The notes below the pieces were generated by a model. That model was given only the letters and a program-made list of their open reading frames with translations, did no database searches and was not told the DNA's origin. Positions 11,301 through 18,344 of a stretch of DNA of 18,630 nt are shown here, one piece after another. Both the position numbers and the translations under genes were made by a program. Source of the DNA: Cyanobium sp. M55B138 (GTDB lineage Bacteria; Cyanobacteriota; Cyanobacteriia; PCC-6307; Cyanobiaceae); NCBI GenBank assembly GCA_018400215.1, contig JAGYNF010000007.1:1-18630 (forward strand), read 5' to 3'. Position 1 is the first letter of the stretch, and every line of letters begins with the position of its first letter.

Positions 11301-11335
11301 CCAGGAGCTCCATCTGGGCGCAGCCAGAAAGCTAA
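8312..11335 (+). CDS. apcE: Phycobilisome core-membrane linker ApcE (LCM)
   Basis: A 1007-residue protein that organises the phycobilisome core, anchors it to the thylakoid and passes energy to photosystem II as a terminal emitter. The phycobilin domain spans about residues 1-240. It includes TRGLRDVLEKACSLAATNVA with Cys200, aligned by context with the chromophore cysteine of other ApcE proteins, and is interrupted by a PB-loop-like insertion (about 80-150). Three linker repeats follow: REP1 about 277-412 (AYRQVFERD), REP2 about 547-675 (INAVYVQVLG) and REP3 about 841-970 (ASYRQLLNRPAL). Three repeats imply a tricylindrical core. The REP2-REP3 spacer is Pro/Gly/Ser-rich. I start at MTVTASSGS (8312), which fits homologues; an in-frame ATG at 8216 would add 32 atypical residues. 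The reading frame is undamaged, unlike the genes downstream. Confidence 0.97.
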   Translation: MTVTASSGSTRVAPQRYDTLPLSSVRQAEQEDRFPDGGELDNLVQFFQSGQRRIEAARRISANAEPIVAKAANRIFAGGTPLSYLDAPLTSAAGAEATPLAADQAAFQRSVATFAGASEQRGNLFSRLLEGTGGDADVRVILPSGFTPIAVGRYGTTRMKKSIRDLAWFLRYVGYALVAGDPSILAVNTRGLRDVLEKACSLAATNVALQEMRAAAAGLFPQEPESRQLVIQYFNVLISELEVATPSARQRLGSPVSQGLQLPATYALGAQGKAQRFVMKPGMSGGQKAEVIRAAYRQVFERDIVKGYSQVVCPVETTQVRQGQLSMREFIRALGRSKEYQKQFYGRFSNSRAVELAFRHFLGRGISSREEFTSYFDIISTQGLPGLVDCLVNSMEYARVFGEETVPFLRDLGEEAQESAGWGSNRKLFRFSAPFEGAPQYVTLYAAYRQPLADQHPYGGGNDPLALTYGAIFPSGTAKVATRPAPFSAATRRILIGNGMAQPGQMDSPAFRSAKPRRVGPRVVRLQQIATGGNSVPRRGGQPSVRGTERSTQAVINAVYVQVLGTAGYAGERKKVEEIKLENGDISLREFVRQVARSDAFRRRYWSGLYITKAIEVMHRRLLGRPSFGRWEINSYFDTAARLGFYGVVDQMLNSREYNDCFGEDTVPYERFITPADRNARAVPGLNRPFNAAAYADLSPRSRPEVAAATGLRTSGDLTPRNLPDRASVIRGGWTAAVSGGPVMAPAKPSAPGPGSVRINPAPSRRWRSDQGGGLWTTPGGGGFSQPGSQSAPLGSWSKRESGNLAATPAVQPGAAMAQALRPGQPQGLGRRQSLGRPIQLGRTASEDEVREAIEASYRQLLNRPALTAERLVDSESQVRNGQLTVAEWITVVAGSDLFQQRLNRLAPLRAAAAAYLALLGRAAQPQETSRFLALRTSQGLPAAIEDLLNSGEYAQAFGQDTVPYLRGMDTNDGQPLSTVNRPAALYGGNADPDAGPRSSIWAQPES

Positions 11336-11340
11336 CGCAC

Positions 11341-11373
11341 AATCCCCCCGGCGGATCAGCACCGCCGGGGATT
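11341..11373 (+). promoter_or_regulatory. Stem-loop just after apcE
   Basis: AATC4-(CC)-GGCGG at 11341-11354 pairs with CCGCCGGGGATT at 11362-11373 around an ATCAGCA loop, giving 12 pairs with a two-C bulge. It begins 5 nt past the apcE stop and no T-tract follows. It could attenuate read-through or protect the apcE 3' end before the highly expressed apcA. The bulge may itself be an early indel of the damaged tract that follows. Confidence 0.55.
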
Positions 11374-11687
11374 GACGGCATGAAGGCGGCAGCAATTTGC
11401 ATCACTGGCCAGCCGCAGATTGACCACGTGCATTGGCAGAACGCCCCAGGGATCCGGCCGACATGATGAACAATTGCTGCGCTGGCGGGCGTATGGGCAC
11501 GGCCGGGCAGAACCATTGCGCCCCAAGGCTTCTCGCCGGTCCAAGCGCGTGAAAGAACTGTGACCGTCACTCCAGCCGTCCCCTGGCCTTGGCGCAGGGT
11601 TGGTTTGGGCGATCGGCGCGGAGCCGGTCAGCCTACCCACCCGGATACCGGTCACCGTCAAGGCGACCGCTTGTTCGAACGAACTGC
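11374..11687. other. apcE-apcA intergenic region, noncoding
   Basis: About 314 bp with no supportable gene on either strand. In this gene order it normally holds the strong apcA promoter and leader. I can point only to a short inverted repeat GTGAC-C-GTCAC at 11560-11570. No clear Shine-Dalgarno sequence precedes the apcA ATG (GAACGAACTGC before ATG). The sequence may carry errors, as the adjoining apcA does, so motif reading here is unsafe. Confidence 0.45.
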
Positions 11688-12175
11688 ATGAGCATCGTCT
11701 CCAACTCGATCATCAACGCGGACGCCGAAGCGCTATCTCAGCCCTGGCGAACTCGACCAGATCAAGTCGCTTTGTGACCCCGCCGGTCAGCGCCGTGTGC
11801 GCGTGGCTCAGGTCGCTGAGTGAAGGCCGCGAGCGGATCATCAGACCGCTGGCTCCGCACTGTTCCAGAGGCGTCCCGACGTCATCTCCCCCTGGTGGCA
11901 GCTTTCCGGCCCGAGGAGATGACGGCATCGATGCCTCCCGCGACATGGACTACCTGCGCCTGGTGTCCTACGGGATCGTACCGGCGATGTGACTCCGATC
12001 GAAGAGATCGGCATCATCAGCATAAAGGAAATATTACCGCTCCCCTGGGCACCCCCTCGTGCCATGGCCGAGGGCTGTGCGCGAGATGAAGAATGCCGCC
12101 CTGAGCATGCTCACCGGCTCGATGCCGAAGAGGCCGACACCACCGCCGACTACGTCGTCGGCGCCCTACTCCACA
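11688..12175 (+). pseudogene. apcA: Allophycocyanin alpha (apcA), frame-disrupted
   Basis: It opens cleanly as MSIVSNSIINADAEA, diagnostic of ApcA. The frame breaks at about 11731, where an expected GCGCGC reads GCGC. Recognisable pieces follow in different frames: YLSPGELDQIKS, ERII, LFQRRPDVISP, RDMDY, LRLVSYGIV, TPIEEIGII, EMKNAALSMLTG, then YVVGAL near the end. By eye I count roughly ten small indels in under 500 bases. The chromophore cysteine codon (TGC 11932-11934) survives, but the usual tyrosine pair after RDMD is reduced to one. The end is approximate because the final stop is scrambled. ApcA with ApcB builds the core discs that ApcE organises, so true loss beside an intact apcE would be surprising. 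I cannot distinguish decay from sequence error. Confidence 0.85.
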
Positions 12176-12218
12176 GAACTGCTTCTCTCCCGATCCCCCG
12201 CCCATCACAGCCGGATTC

Positions 12219-12697
12219 ATGCAAGACGCGATCCTGGCGTATCAACCAGGCCGACGTTCCGGGGTCTGGCCTCGACGGTTCCGCCATGGGCCGCCTGGAG
12301 CAGTATTTCGCCAGTGGTGAACTGCGCGTGCGGGCGCTGCTGCCACGATCAGCTCAACGCCTCCGCCACCATCATCAAAGAGGCGGTTGCCGAAGGCGCT
12401 GCTCTGCTCGGACATCACCCGTCCGGGCGGCAACATGTACACCACCCGTCGCTATGCCGCCTGCATCGCGACCTCGACTACTACCGTTATGCCACCTACG
12501 CCATGCTGGCGGGTGACACCTCCATCCTCGATGAGCGGGTGCTCAATGGCCTCAAGAGCCTACAACTCCCTGGGCGTGCCGATCAGGCCACCGTGCAGTC
12601 CGTCCAGGCCATGAAACCACGGCTTCCTGGTGGGTCCGGATGCTGGCGGGAAATGGCCGTGTATTTCGACTACATCTGCTCCGGCCTGGGCAGCTGA
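12219..12697 (+). pseudogene. apcB: Allophycocyanin beta (apcB), frame-disrupted
   Basis: It begins ATGCAAGACGCGATC (MQDAI, the ApcB start) and ends VYFDYICSGLGS-stop at 12697, both diagnostic. The total of 479 nt compares with 486 expected for the usual 161 residues plus stop. Pieces in successive frames are LDGSAMGRLEQYFASGELRVR, TIIKEAV, SDITRPGGNMYTTRRYAACI, YATYAMLAGDTSILDERVLNGLK, NSLGVPI and VQSVQAMK. The phycocyanobilin cysteine (TGC 12462-12464 in YAACI) is present. The frame is lost immediately after it, where ATCCGCGAC is expected and ATCGCGAC is found. Codons outside the breaks look like normal functional apcB, with no sign of general erosion. Confidence 0.87.
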
Positions 12698-12729
12698 TTC
12701 GGTCTTAGCCCTCCCAACGGATCGACCCC

Positions 12730-12926
12730 ATGCGCCTGTTCAAAGTCACCGCCTGCATTCCCGGTCGAGAAAAGCCGCACCCAGCAGGAACTCCAGACAC
12801 CTATTTCGCAAGTGGGTGCCCTATGAGAGCTGGTTTGCTGAACAGCAACGGATCATGAAACAGGGCGGCAAGATCCTCAAGGTGGAACTGGTGAGCGGCC
12901 GCCGCCAGGTGAACGTGGGCAACTGA
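12730..12926 (+). pseudogene. apcC: Core linker LC7.8 (apcC), frame-disrupted
   Basis: It begins MRLFKVTACIP, the ApcC N-terminus, then shifts frame just after the codons for ACIP. From about 12808 the proper frame resumes as KWVPYESWFAEQQRIMKQGG and runs intact through KILKVELVSGRRQVNVGN to TGA at 12926. The tract is 197 nt against the expected 201, so at least one net shift lies within about 60 bases. ApcC caps and stabilises allophycocyanin discs in the core cylinders. It sits 32 nt after apcB and before a terminator, the standard apc operon ending. Confidence 0.87.
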
Positions 12927-12983
12927 ACCCACCTGGCCTCAACCCACTTGCCTTAAATCGGTGATCGATTGGAGAGCTTACCA

Positions 12984-13005
12984 CCAGCCCCACGGCGGGT
13001 TTTTT
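12984..13005 (+). terminator. Rho-independent terminator of the apc operon
   Basis: CCAGCC (12984-12989), loop CCAC, GGCGGG (12994-12999), then six Ts (13000-13005). One A-G mismatch interrupts the stem; CCCGCC would be perfect. It lies 58 bases past the apcC stop. The mismatch fits the indel- and substitution-rich tract around it. Confidence 0.75.
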
Positions 13006-13119
13006 GCTGCGCCCAGGGCAGCCCCAGCGCGCACGCCTGAGTTGCGTCAACGCCCCAGCAGGGTCCCTCACGACAAGCAGGGAGATGGCGCAGCTCAATG
13101 GGGAACCTGGTTGGGCCCT

Positions 13120-14335
13120 ATGAGCCGCTCCCTCACCGTGTCCAGCCCTGGCCCAGCCAGCGGCAAGGGCTGGAGCTGGCCCGCGGGAGCTCTGGCGCGA
13201 AGCCCGCCTGCTGCTGGGCCTGGTGGCGCTCTGGAGCGTGTCAGGCCTGCTGGTGCTGGCCTCCGCCAGCTGGTGGGTGGCCGTGCGGGAGATGGGCGAT
13301 GGGGCCTTCTACCTCAAGCGTCAGCTGATCTGGATGGTGGCCAGCTGGGGCCTGCTGGTGCTGGGGGTGCGCGCCAGCCTGCGCCCGCTGGCTGCACCTG
13401 GCGCCCCTCGGGTTGCTGGTGGGCTGCCTGCTGGTGGCAGCCGCACCCTGATAGTGGGCACCACGGTGAATAGCGCCAGTCGCGCTGGCTGAGGGTGCTG
13501 GGCCAGTGCAGCTGCAACCTCCCGAACTGGTGAAGCCCGCTGGTGCTGGGGCGCTGCCCTGTTGCCCACTGGCGCCGCATTGGCTCGATCAGAAGCTGAT
13601 GTGGCTGGGGGGTGTTCGGGGCGCTGATCCTGCTGGTGCTGCGCCAGCGGCCGAATCTGAGCACGGCCGCCCTCACCGGCCTGCTGCTGTGGTTGATGGC
13701 CCTGGCGGCCGGCGTGTAAACCTGCCGCTCCCGCTGCTGAGGCGGCCACGGCGGGCGGGCTGTTGGGATTCGCCAGCATCGCCATCAACGAATACCAGCG
13801 GCTGCGGGTGGCCTCCTTCCTCGATCCCTGGCGGGACGCCCAGGGGGATGGCTACCAGCTGGTGCAGAGCCTGCTGGCGATCGGCTCCGGGGGCATCTTT
13901 GGCGAGGGCTTCGGCCTCTCCACCCAGAAGTTGCAGTATCTGCCAATCCAGAGCACTGATTTCATCTTTGCCGTGTTTGCCGAGGAATTCGGCTATGTGG
14001 GCTCGGTGGTGCTGCTGGGCTTCCTGCTGTTGTTCGGCTTCGTGGGCCTGCGGGTGGCCCTGGGCTGCCGCAGCAACCAGCAGCGCCTCGTGGCGATGGG
14101 CGCCACCACCCTGCTGGTGGGCCAGTCGATCCTCAACATTGCCGTTGCCAGTGGCGCCATGCCCACCACCGGGCTGCCCCTGCCCCTGATCAGCTACGGC
14201 GGCAACTCCTTGATGGCCAGCCTGCTGGTGTGCGGCCTGCTGATCCGCTGCTCGCTGGAATCCCATGGTCCCCTCGCCAGCAGCGCCAGCACCAGCCGCC
14301 GCCGCCGATCGCCACCCCGGCATGCCAGCCGCTGA
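13120..14335 (+). pseudogene. ftsW: FtsW-family peptidoglycan glycosyltransferase, first half frame-disrupted
   Basis: FtsW is the SEDS glycosyltransferase of septal peptidoglycan synthesis. From about 13741 to the TGA at 14335 the frame is intact. It holds FtsW-type motifs: INEYQRLRVASFLDPWRD, GDGYQLVQSLLAIGSGG, STDFIFAVFAEEFGYVGS and PTTGLPLPLISYGGNS. From 13120 to about 13740 the expected sequence is present but split over all three frames. REARLLLGLVALWSVSGLLV through GDGAFYLKRQLIW is followed by RWLHLAPLGLLVGCLLVAA in another frame, then TLIVGTTVNSAS, then VQLQPPELVKP. One G-run (13607-13612) has six Gs where five keep frame. The start is uncertain; ATG at 13120 is my best choice. It heads a probable ftsW-ccdA-ccs1 operon. 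Confidence 0.85.
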
Positions 14336-14361
14336 TCAGCGCCGCCCGATAGGCTGAAGTC

Positions 14362-15108
14362 ATGACCAGCTTCGGGCCCGACCTGGCCAATCTGAGCCTG
14401 GTCCTGAGCGACCTGGCCCGCAGCAGTGAGGCCCTGCTGCAACACTCCCTGGCCAGTCCCGGCCCCGGCACCCTGGGGCTGGTGTTCGCCGGCGGGCTGC
14501 TCACCAGCCTGGGGCCCTGTTCCCTGTCGCTGCTGCCCGTGACCCTCGCCTATCTGGCGGGCTTCGGCAGTGAGCAGACCCAGCGGCCCTGGCTGCGCAG
14601 CTGCTGCTTCGCCGCCGGCATCGTGGCCGCCCTGGTGCTGCTGGGCCTGGTGAGCGGGCTGCTGGGCCGCATCTACGGCCAGATCCCCGGCTTGATTCCC
14701 TCCCTGGTGGCCCTGCTGGCCCTGCTGATGGGTCTGAACCTGCTCGGCCTGCTGCGGCTGCCTCTGCCGGCCGGGCCCGACCCGGAGCGCTGGCGCCGCC
14801 GCGTGCCAGCCCCCCTGGCCCCCCTGGCCGCTGGCCTGGCCTTTGGCCTGGCCGCCACCCCCTGCACCACCCCGGTGCTGGCGGTGCTGCTGGCCTGGAT
14901 GGCCCAGGCCGGCAAGCCGCTGGTGGGCATGCTGCTGCTCACCAGCTTTGGCGCCGGCCAGGTGGTGCCCCTGCTGCTCGCCGGCACCGCCGCCGCCAGC
15001 CTGCCCACCCTGCTGAACCTGCGGCGCCTCGGCCAATGGGTGCCCCCGATCAGCGGGGTGGTGCTGGTGACCACCGGCGTTCTCACCCTGCTCGCCAACT
15101 GGACCTGA
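14362..15108 (+). CDS. ccdA: Cytochrome c biogenesis protein CcdA
   Basis: A 248-residue membrane thiol-disulfide transporter. It passes reducing equivalents across the thylakoid or plasma membrane to keep apocytochrome c haem-binding cysteines reduced (System II). There are six predicted hydrophobic segments in two symmetric halves. The redox cysteine pair is visible as Cys53 in [14 protein letters not shown] and Cys168 in [17 protein letters not shown], the two hallmark motifs. Length is normal for a CcdA without a thioredoxin domain. It lies 26 nt after ftsW and 25 nt before its functional partner ccs1, with all three co-oriented. The frame is clean, so the damage upstream does not reach here. 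Confidence 0.95.
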   Translation: MTSFGPDLANLSLVLSDLARSSEALLQHSLASPGPGTLGLVFAGGLLTSLGPCSLSLLPVTLAYLAGFGSEQTQRPWLRSCCFAAGIVAALVLLGLVSGLLGRIYGQIPGLIPSLVALLALLMGLNLLGLLRLPLPAGPDPERWRRRVPAPLAPLAAGLAFGLAATPCTTPVLAVLLAWMAQAGKPLVGMLLLTSFGAGQVVPLLLAGTAAASLPTLLNLRRLGQWVPPISGVVLVTTGVLTLLANWT

Positions 15109-15133
15109 GCTCCCCCCCAGCCCCAATCCCCGC

Positions 15134-16453
15134 ATGTCCGCCTCCGCCCCCAGGGCCCTGAACCGCCTGGCCGCCTGGATCTCCGACCTGCGGCTGGCGA
15201 TCGGCCTGCTGCTGGTGATCGCCATCGCCAGCGGCATCGGCACAGCCATCCCCCAGAAAGAGCCGGAAGGCGTCTACCACCAGCTCTACGACCAGCAGCC
15301 GTGGCTGGGGCTCTTCAAGGCCGATGCGGTGCTGGGCCTGCAACTCGACCACGTGTATTCGAGCAGCTGGTTCCTGGCCCTGCTGGCCTGGCTGGCCCTG
15401 GCCCTGCTGCTCTGCAGCTGGCGGCGCCAGTGGCCCGCCCTGCGGGCGGCCCTGCGCTGGATCGACTACCGCTCGCCGCGCCAGCTCACCAAGCTGAGCC
15501 TGGCGGAAACCCTGCCCAGTGCCGACAGCGGCGCCAGCCTGGCGGCCCTGGAGCAGGTGCTGCGGACCGAAGGCTGGCAGATCCAGCGCCACGACAACCG
15601 CCTGGCGGCCCGCAAGGGGGTGCTGGGGCGGGTGGGTCCACTGCTGGTGCACGCGGGGTTGGTGGTGCTGATGCTCGGTGCCACCTGGGGAGCGCTGGGG
15701 GGCCAGCGGGCCGAGCAGTTCCTGGCGCCGGGCCGCAGCCTCGAGCTGGTGGACAGCCGCGGCCGCAGCGAACTCAGCCTCGCCCTCGACAGCTTTGCCG
15801 TGGAGCGGGATCCCGCCGGCAGACCGGAGCAGTTCCGCTCAGGCCTGCGGATCCTGGAGGGTGATGGCAGCGAGGGCAGCACCCTGCTGCGGTCGGCGGA
15901 GATCAGCGTGAACCACCCGCTGCGGTTCCAGGGGGTGACCTTCTACCAGGCCGATTGGGGCCTGGCGGCCATCAGCGTGCAGCTGGGCCGCAGCCCGGTG
16001 CTGCAACTGCCGCTGCAGAGCTTTCCCCAGCTGGGTGAGCAGGTGTGGGGCCTGGTGCTGCCCACCCGCCCCGACGGCAGCAATCCCGTGCTGCTCAGCC
16101 TCAGCAGCGAACAGGGGCCGGTGACCGTGTACGGGGCCGATGGGCTGCTGCTGGGCTCCCTGGCGGTGGGCGGTGAGCCGTTGCTGGTGCAAGACCTACC
16201 GATCCGGGTGGAGAGCGTGCTGCCCGCCAGCGGCATCCTGCTCAAGCGCGACCCGGGGGTGCCCCTGGTGTACGCCGGCTTTGCCATCGCCCTGCTGGGG
16301 GGCGGGCTCAGCCTGCTGGCCACCCGCCAGCTGTGGGCGATCGGCGAGGCGGGCCAGCTGCATGTGGCCGGGCTGTGCAACCGCAACCTCACCGGTTTTG
16401 CCGCCGAGTTGCCCCTGCTGCTCTCCAAGGCTGGGGCCGTTCAGCAGGGCTGA
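15134..16453 (+). CDS. ccs1: System II cytochrome c synthase subunit Ccs1 (ResB)
   Basis: A 439-residue Ccs1/CcsB/ResB-family protein. With CcsA (not in this window) it forms the synthase that exports haem and ligates it to apocytochrome c on the lumenal side. Membrane helices lie at about 19-40 ([20 protein letters not shown]), 78-96, 167-188 ([20 protein letters not shown], with His173) and 377-398. A large lumenal domain lies between the third and fourth and contains [18 protein letters not shown] with His261. The N-terminal [17 protein letters not shown] is typical of the cyanobacterial and plastid family. It starts at ATG 15134. The tail overlaps the convergent queF stop by 13 bp. Confidence 0.95.
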   Translation: MSASAPRALNRLAAWISDLRLAIGLLLVIAIASGIGTAIPQKEPEGVYHQLYDQQPWLGLFKADAVLGLQLDHVYSSSWFLALLAWLALALLLCSWRRQWPALRAALRWIDYRSPRQLTKLSLAETLPSADSGASLAALEQVLRTEGWQIQRHDNRLAARKGVLGRVGPLLVHAGLVVLMLGATWGALGGQRAEQFLAPGRSLELVDSRGRSELSLALDSFAVERDPAGRPEQFRSGLRILEGDGSEGSTLLRSAEISVNHPLRFQGVTFYQADWGLAAISVQLGRSPVLQLPLQSFPQLGEQVWGLVLPTRPDGSNPVLLSLSSEQGPVTVYGADGLLLGSLAVGGEPLLVQDLPIRVESVLPASGILLKRDPGVPLVYAGFAIALLGGGLSLLATRQLWAIGEAGQLHVAGLCNRNLTGFAAELPLLLSKAGAVQQG

Positions 16454-16860
16454 CGGCTGCCGTGGCTGACGCGCACCACGGTGTGCACGTTGCCGCGGGG
16501 ATTGAAGTCGGCCTGCAACTCCATCCACACCGGCTCGCAGGCGGCGACGAAGTCATCGAGGATGCGGTTGGCCGCCTCCTCATGGGAGATGGCGCGGTCG
16601 CGGTAGCTGTTCACATACAGCTTGATCGCCTTGAGCTCCATCACCCGGGGGCCCGGCTGGTAGAGCAGCCGCAGGGTGGCGAAATCGGGGTAGCCGGAGA
16701 AGGGACAGGTGCAGGTGAACTCCGGCAGGGTGATCGCCACCTCATAGGGCCGCCCGGGCCGGGGGTTGGCAAAGCAGATCAGCTCGGCCTCGGCAATGGC
16801 CCGCTCGCCATAGAGGGGCGTGCGGGTCTGCGCAGCGGCGGACGGCACGGACATGGACAT
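16441..16860 (-). CDS. queF: NADPH-dependent 7-cyano-7-deazaguanine reductase (preQ1 synthase)
   Basis: A 139-residue single-domain QueF, a tunnel-fold enzyme. It reduces the nitrile of preQ0 to the aminomethyl of preQ1 in the queuosine tRNA-modification pathway. Visible are the nucleophilic Cys52 and general acid Asp59 in [14 protein letters not shown], the NADPH-binding QueF motif [16 protein letters not shown] (from residue 75), and the [11 protein letters not shown] helix. Length fits the short (type I) subfamily. The start is ATG 16860; a second ATG two codons in is equally possible. It is divergent from glnB and convergent with ccs1. I looked for a preQ1 riboswitch in its short leader and did not see one. 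Confidence 0.96.
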   Translation of the reverse strand: MSMSVPSAAAQTRTPLYGERAIAEAELICFANPRPGRPYEVAITLPEFTCTCPFSGYPDFATLRLLYQPGPRVMELKAIKLYVNSYRDRAISHEEAANRILDDFVAACEPVWMELQADFNPRGNVHTVVRVSHGSRQPC

Positions 16861-16912
16861 GGATGGCGCGCAGGCTGCAGACAGGCGATCCTATGCAGGG
16901 CGATCACGGGTC

Positions 16913-16954
16913 GTAACAACGGCTACGACAACCCCCGATCGGCTCAGCTCTGAT
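16913..16954 (+). promoter_or_regulatory. NtcA-type promoter of glnB
   Basis: A perfect NtcA consensus GTA-N8-TAC lies at 16913-16926 (GTAACAACGGCTAC). Exactly 22 nt later comes TCTGAT (16949-16954), a weak -10 at the spacing known for class II NtcA-activated promoters, in which the box replaces the -35. NtcA is the CRP-family global nitrogen regulator of cyanobacteria, activated by 2-oxoglutarate. Its control of glnB is well established in the phylum. The -10 matches the consensus TA-N3-T imperfectly. Confidence 0.75.
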
Positions 16955-16960
16955 GGCCGT

Positions 16961-16982
16961 GCCCCCTTCCATCGAAGGGGGC
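16961..16982 (+). promoter_or_regulatory. Perfect 9-bp hairpin in the glnB 5' leader
   Basis: GCCCCCTTC (16961-16969) and GAAGGGGGC (16974-16982) form a perfect stem with a CATC loop. The hairpin begins 7 nt after the proposed -10 element, so it would be at or very near the 5' end of the mRNA, about 50 nt before the ATG. No T-tract follows, so it is not a terminator. A 5' stabilising stem or a translation-control element are the obvious options. Confidence 0.6.
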
Positions 16983-17006
16983 ATCCCTGAGAGACTTTCC
17001 CTCTAA

Positions 17007-17372
<366 letters not shown>

Positions 17373-17397
17373 GCCGGCGGTCCTGTTCAGAGCAGCC

Positions 17398-18219
17398 TCA
17401 GCGGTGGCCGGCCAGGGTGTCGGCCACCAGGGCCTCGATGCTTGCGCCCGTGACGGCCGGCTCCCCAGCCTGCCGCCGCAGCCAGAGCAGGTATTCATGG
17501 TTGCCGGCGGGTCCGGTGATCGGCGAGGCCACCAGCCCCGCCGCCACCAGCCCCTGGCCGGCCGCCGCCGCCATCACCCCGGCAATGGCATCGGCATGGG
17601 CGGCCGGGTCGCGCACCACCCCCCCCTTGCCCACCCGGGACCGGCCCACCTCAAACTGGGGCTTGACCAGCAGCACCAGGTCGCTGGGGCCCTGGGGCGT
17701 CAACAACGCCACCAGCGCCGGCAGCACCAGGGCCAGGGAGATGAACGACACATCCGCCACGGCCAGATCGGGGCGCGGATCCTCCGGTCCGTAGAGCTCG
17801 GCAGGGGTGAGGTGGCGCAGGTTGGTGCGCTCCTTCAGCACCACCCGCGGGTCGCTGCGCAGGCTCCAGGCGGTCTGGCCATAGCCCACATCGATGCCAT
17901 ACACCCGGGCGGCACCCCGCTGCAGCAGGCAGTCGCTGAAGCCGCCGGTGGAGATGCCGCCATCGAGGCAGACACGCCCCTCAATGCAGAGGGGGAAACC
18001 ATCGAGGGCCGCCGCCAACTTCTCACCCCCCCGCGACACATAGCGGGGGGGGTGCTGCACCTGCAGCAGCAGCTCCGGCGCCACCTCGGTGCCCGGCTTG
18101 TCGAGCACGCGATCACCGCTGCGCACCCGCCCGGCCCGGATCAACTGCTGGGCCTGCTGGCGGCTGGTCGCCAGGCCGCGGGCCACCAGCTCCAGATCGA
18201 GACGTTGCTTGCGCGCCAT
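17398..18219 (-). CDS. tlyA: TlyA-family rRNA methyltransferase (S4 plus FtsJ-like domains)
   Basis: A 273-residue protein. An N-terminal S4 RNA-binding domain (about 4-60, RLDLELVARGLATSRQQAQQ) joins an FtsJ/RrmJ-type SAM methyltransferase domain. TlyA enzymes 2'-O-methylate cytidines of 16S/23S rRNA; the older label hemolysin is historical. The SAM motif is CLDGGISTGGFSDCLLQRGA (84-103). A plausible catalytic K-D-K-E set is Lys67 (SRGGEKL), Asp156 (VADVSFISL), Lys186 (LVKPQFE) and Glu242 (NHEYLLW). I use the ATG at 18219; a GTG three codons upstream (18228) is possible. It is convergent with glnB, 25 nt apart, and I see no clear terminator between them. Confidence 0.93.
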   Translation of the reverse strand: MARKQRLDLELVARGLATSRQQAQQLIRAGRVRSGDRVLDKPGTEVAPELLLQVQHPPRYVSRGGEKLAAALDGFPLCIEGRVCLDGGISTGGFSDCLLQRGAARVYGIDVGYGQTAWSLRSDPRVVLKERTNLRHLTPAELYGPEDPRPDLAVADVSFISLALVLPALVALLTPQGPSDLVLLVKPQFEVGRSRVGKGGVVRDPAAHADAIAGVMAAAAGQGLVAAGLVASPITGPAGNHEYLLWLRRQAGEPAVTGASIEALVADTLAGHR

Positions 18220-18344
18220 GGCTTGCACACCAGGTTGTGATCAAACCACACGGCAATTGGAACAAAGTCCAAGGAAGTTCAGCGCGGCACCAAACCCAGC
18301 GCAGGATTGCCCCACCGGACGCGAGTCCCCCAGCTCCAGCAGCA

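Noticed and set aside
11560-11570. GTGAC-C-GTCAC inverted repeat upstream of apcA as a CRP-like operator
   Set aside because: The arms are short, the spacing does not match the CRP/NtcA consensus, and the sequence may contain errors here.
11589-12697. Several short open frames (60-210 codons) in the apcA/apcB region that could be called novel small proteins
   Set aside because: They are fragments of the frame-shifted apcA and apcB read partly out of frame; the pieces match ApcA/ApcB segment by segment.
12961-13492. Open frames around the ftsW start that look like Ala/Gly/Trp-rich novel proteins
   Set aside because: They are out-of-frame or partial readings of the broken N-terminal half of ftsW.
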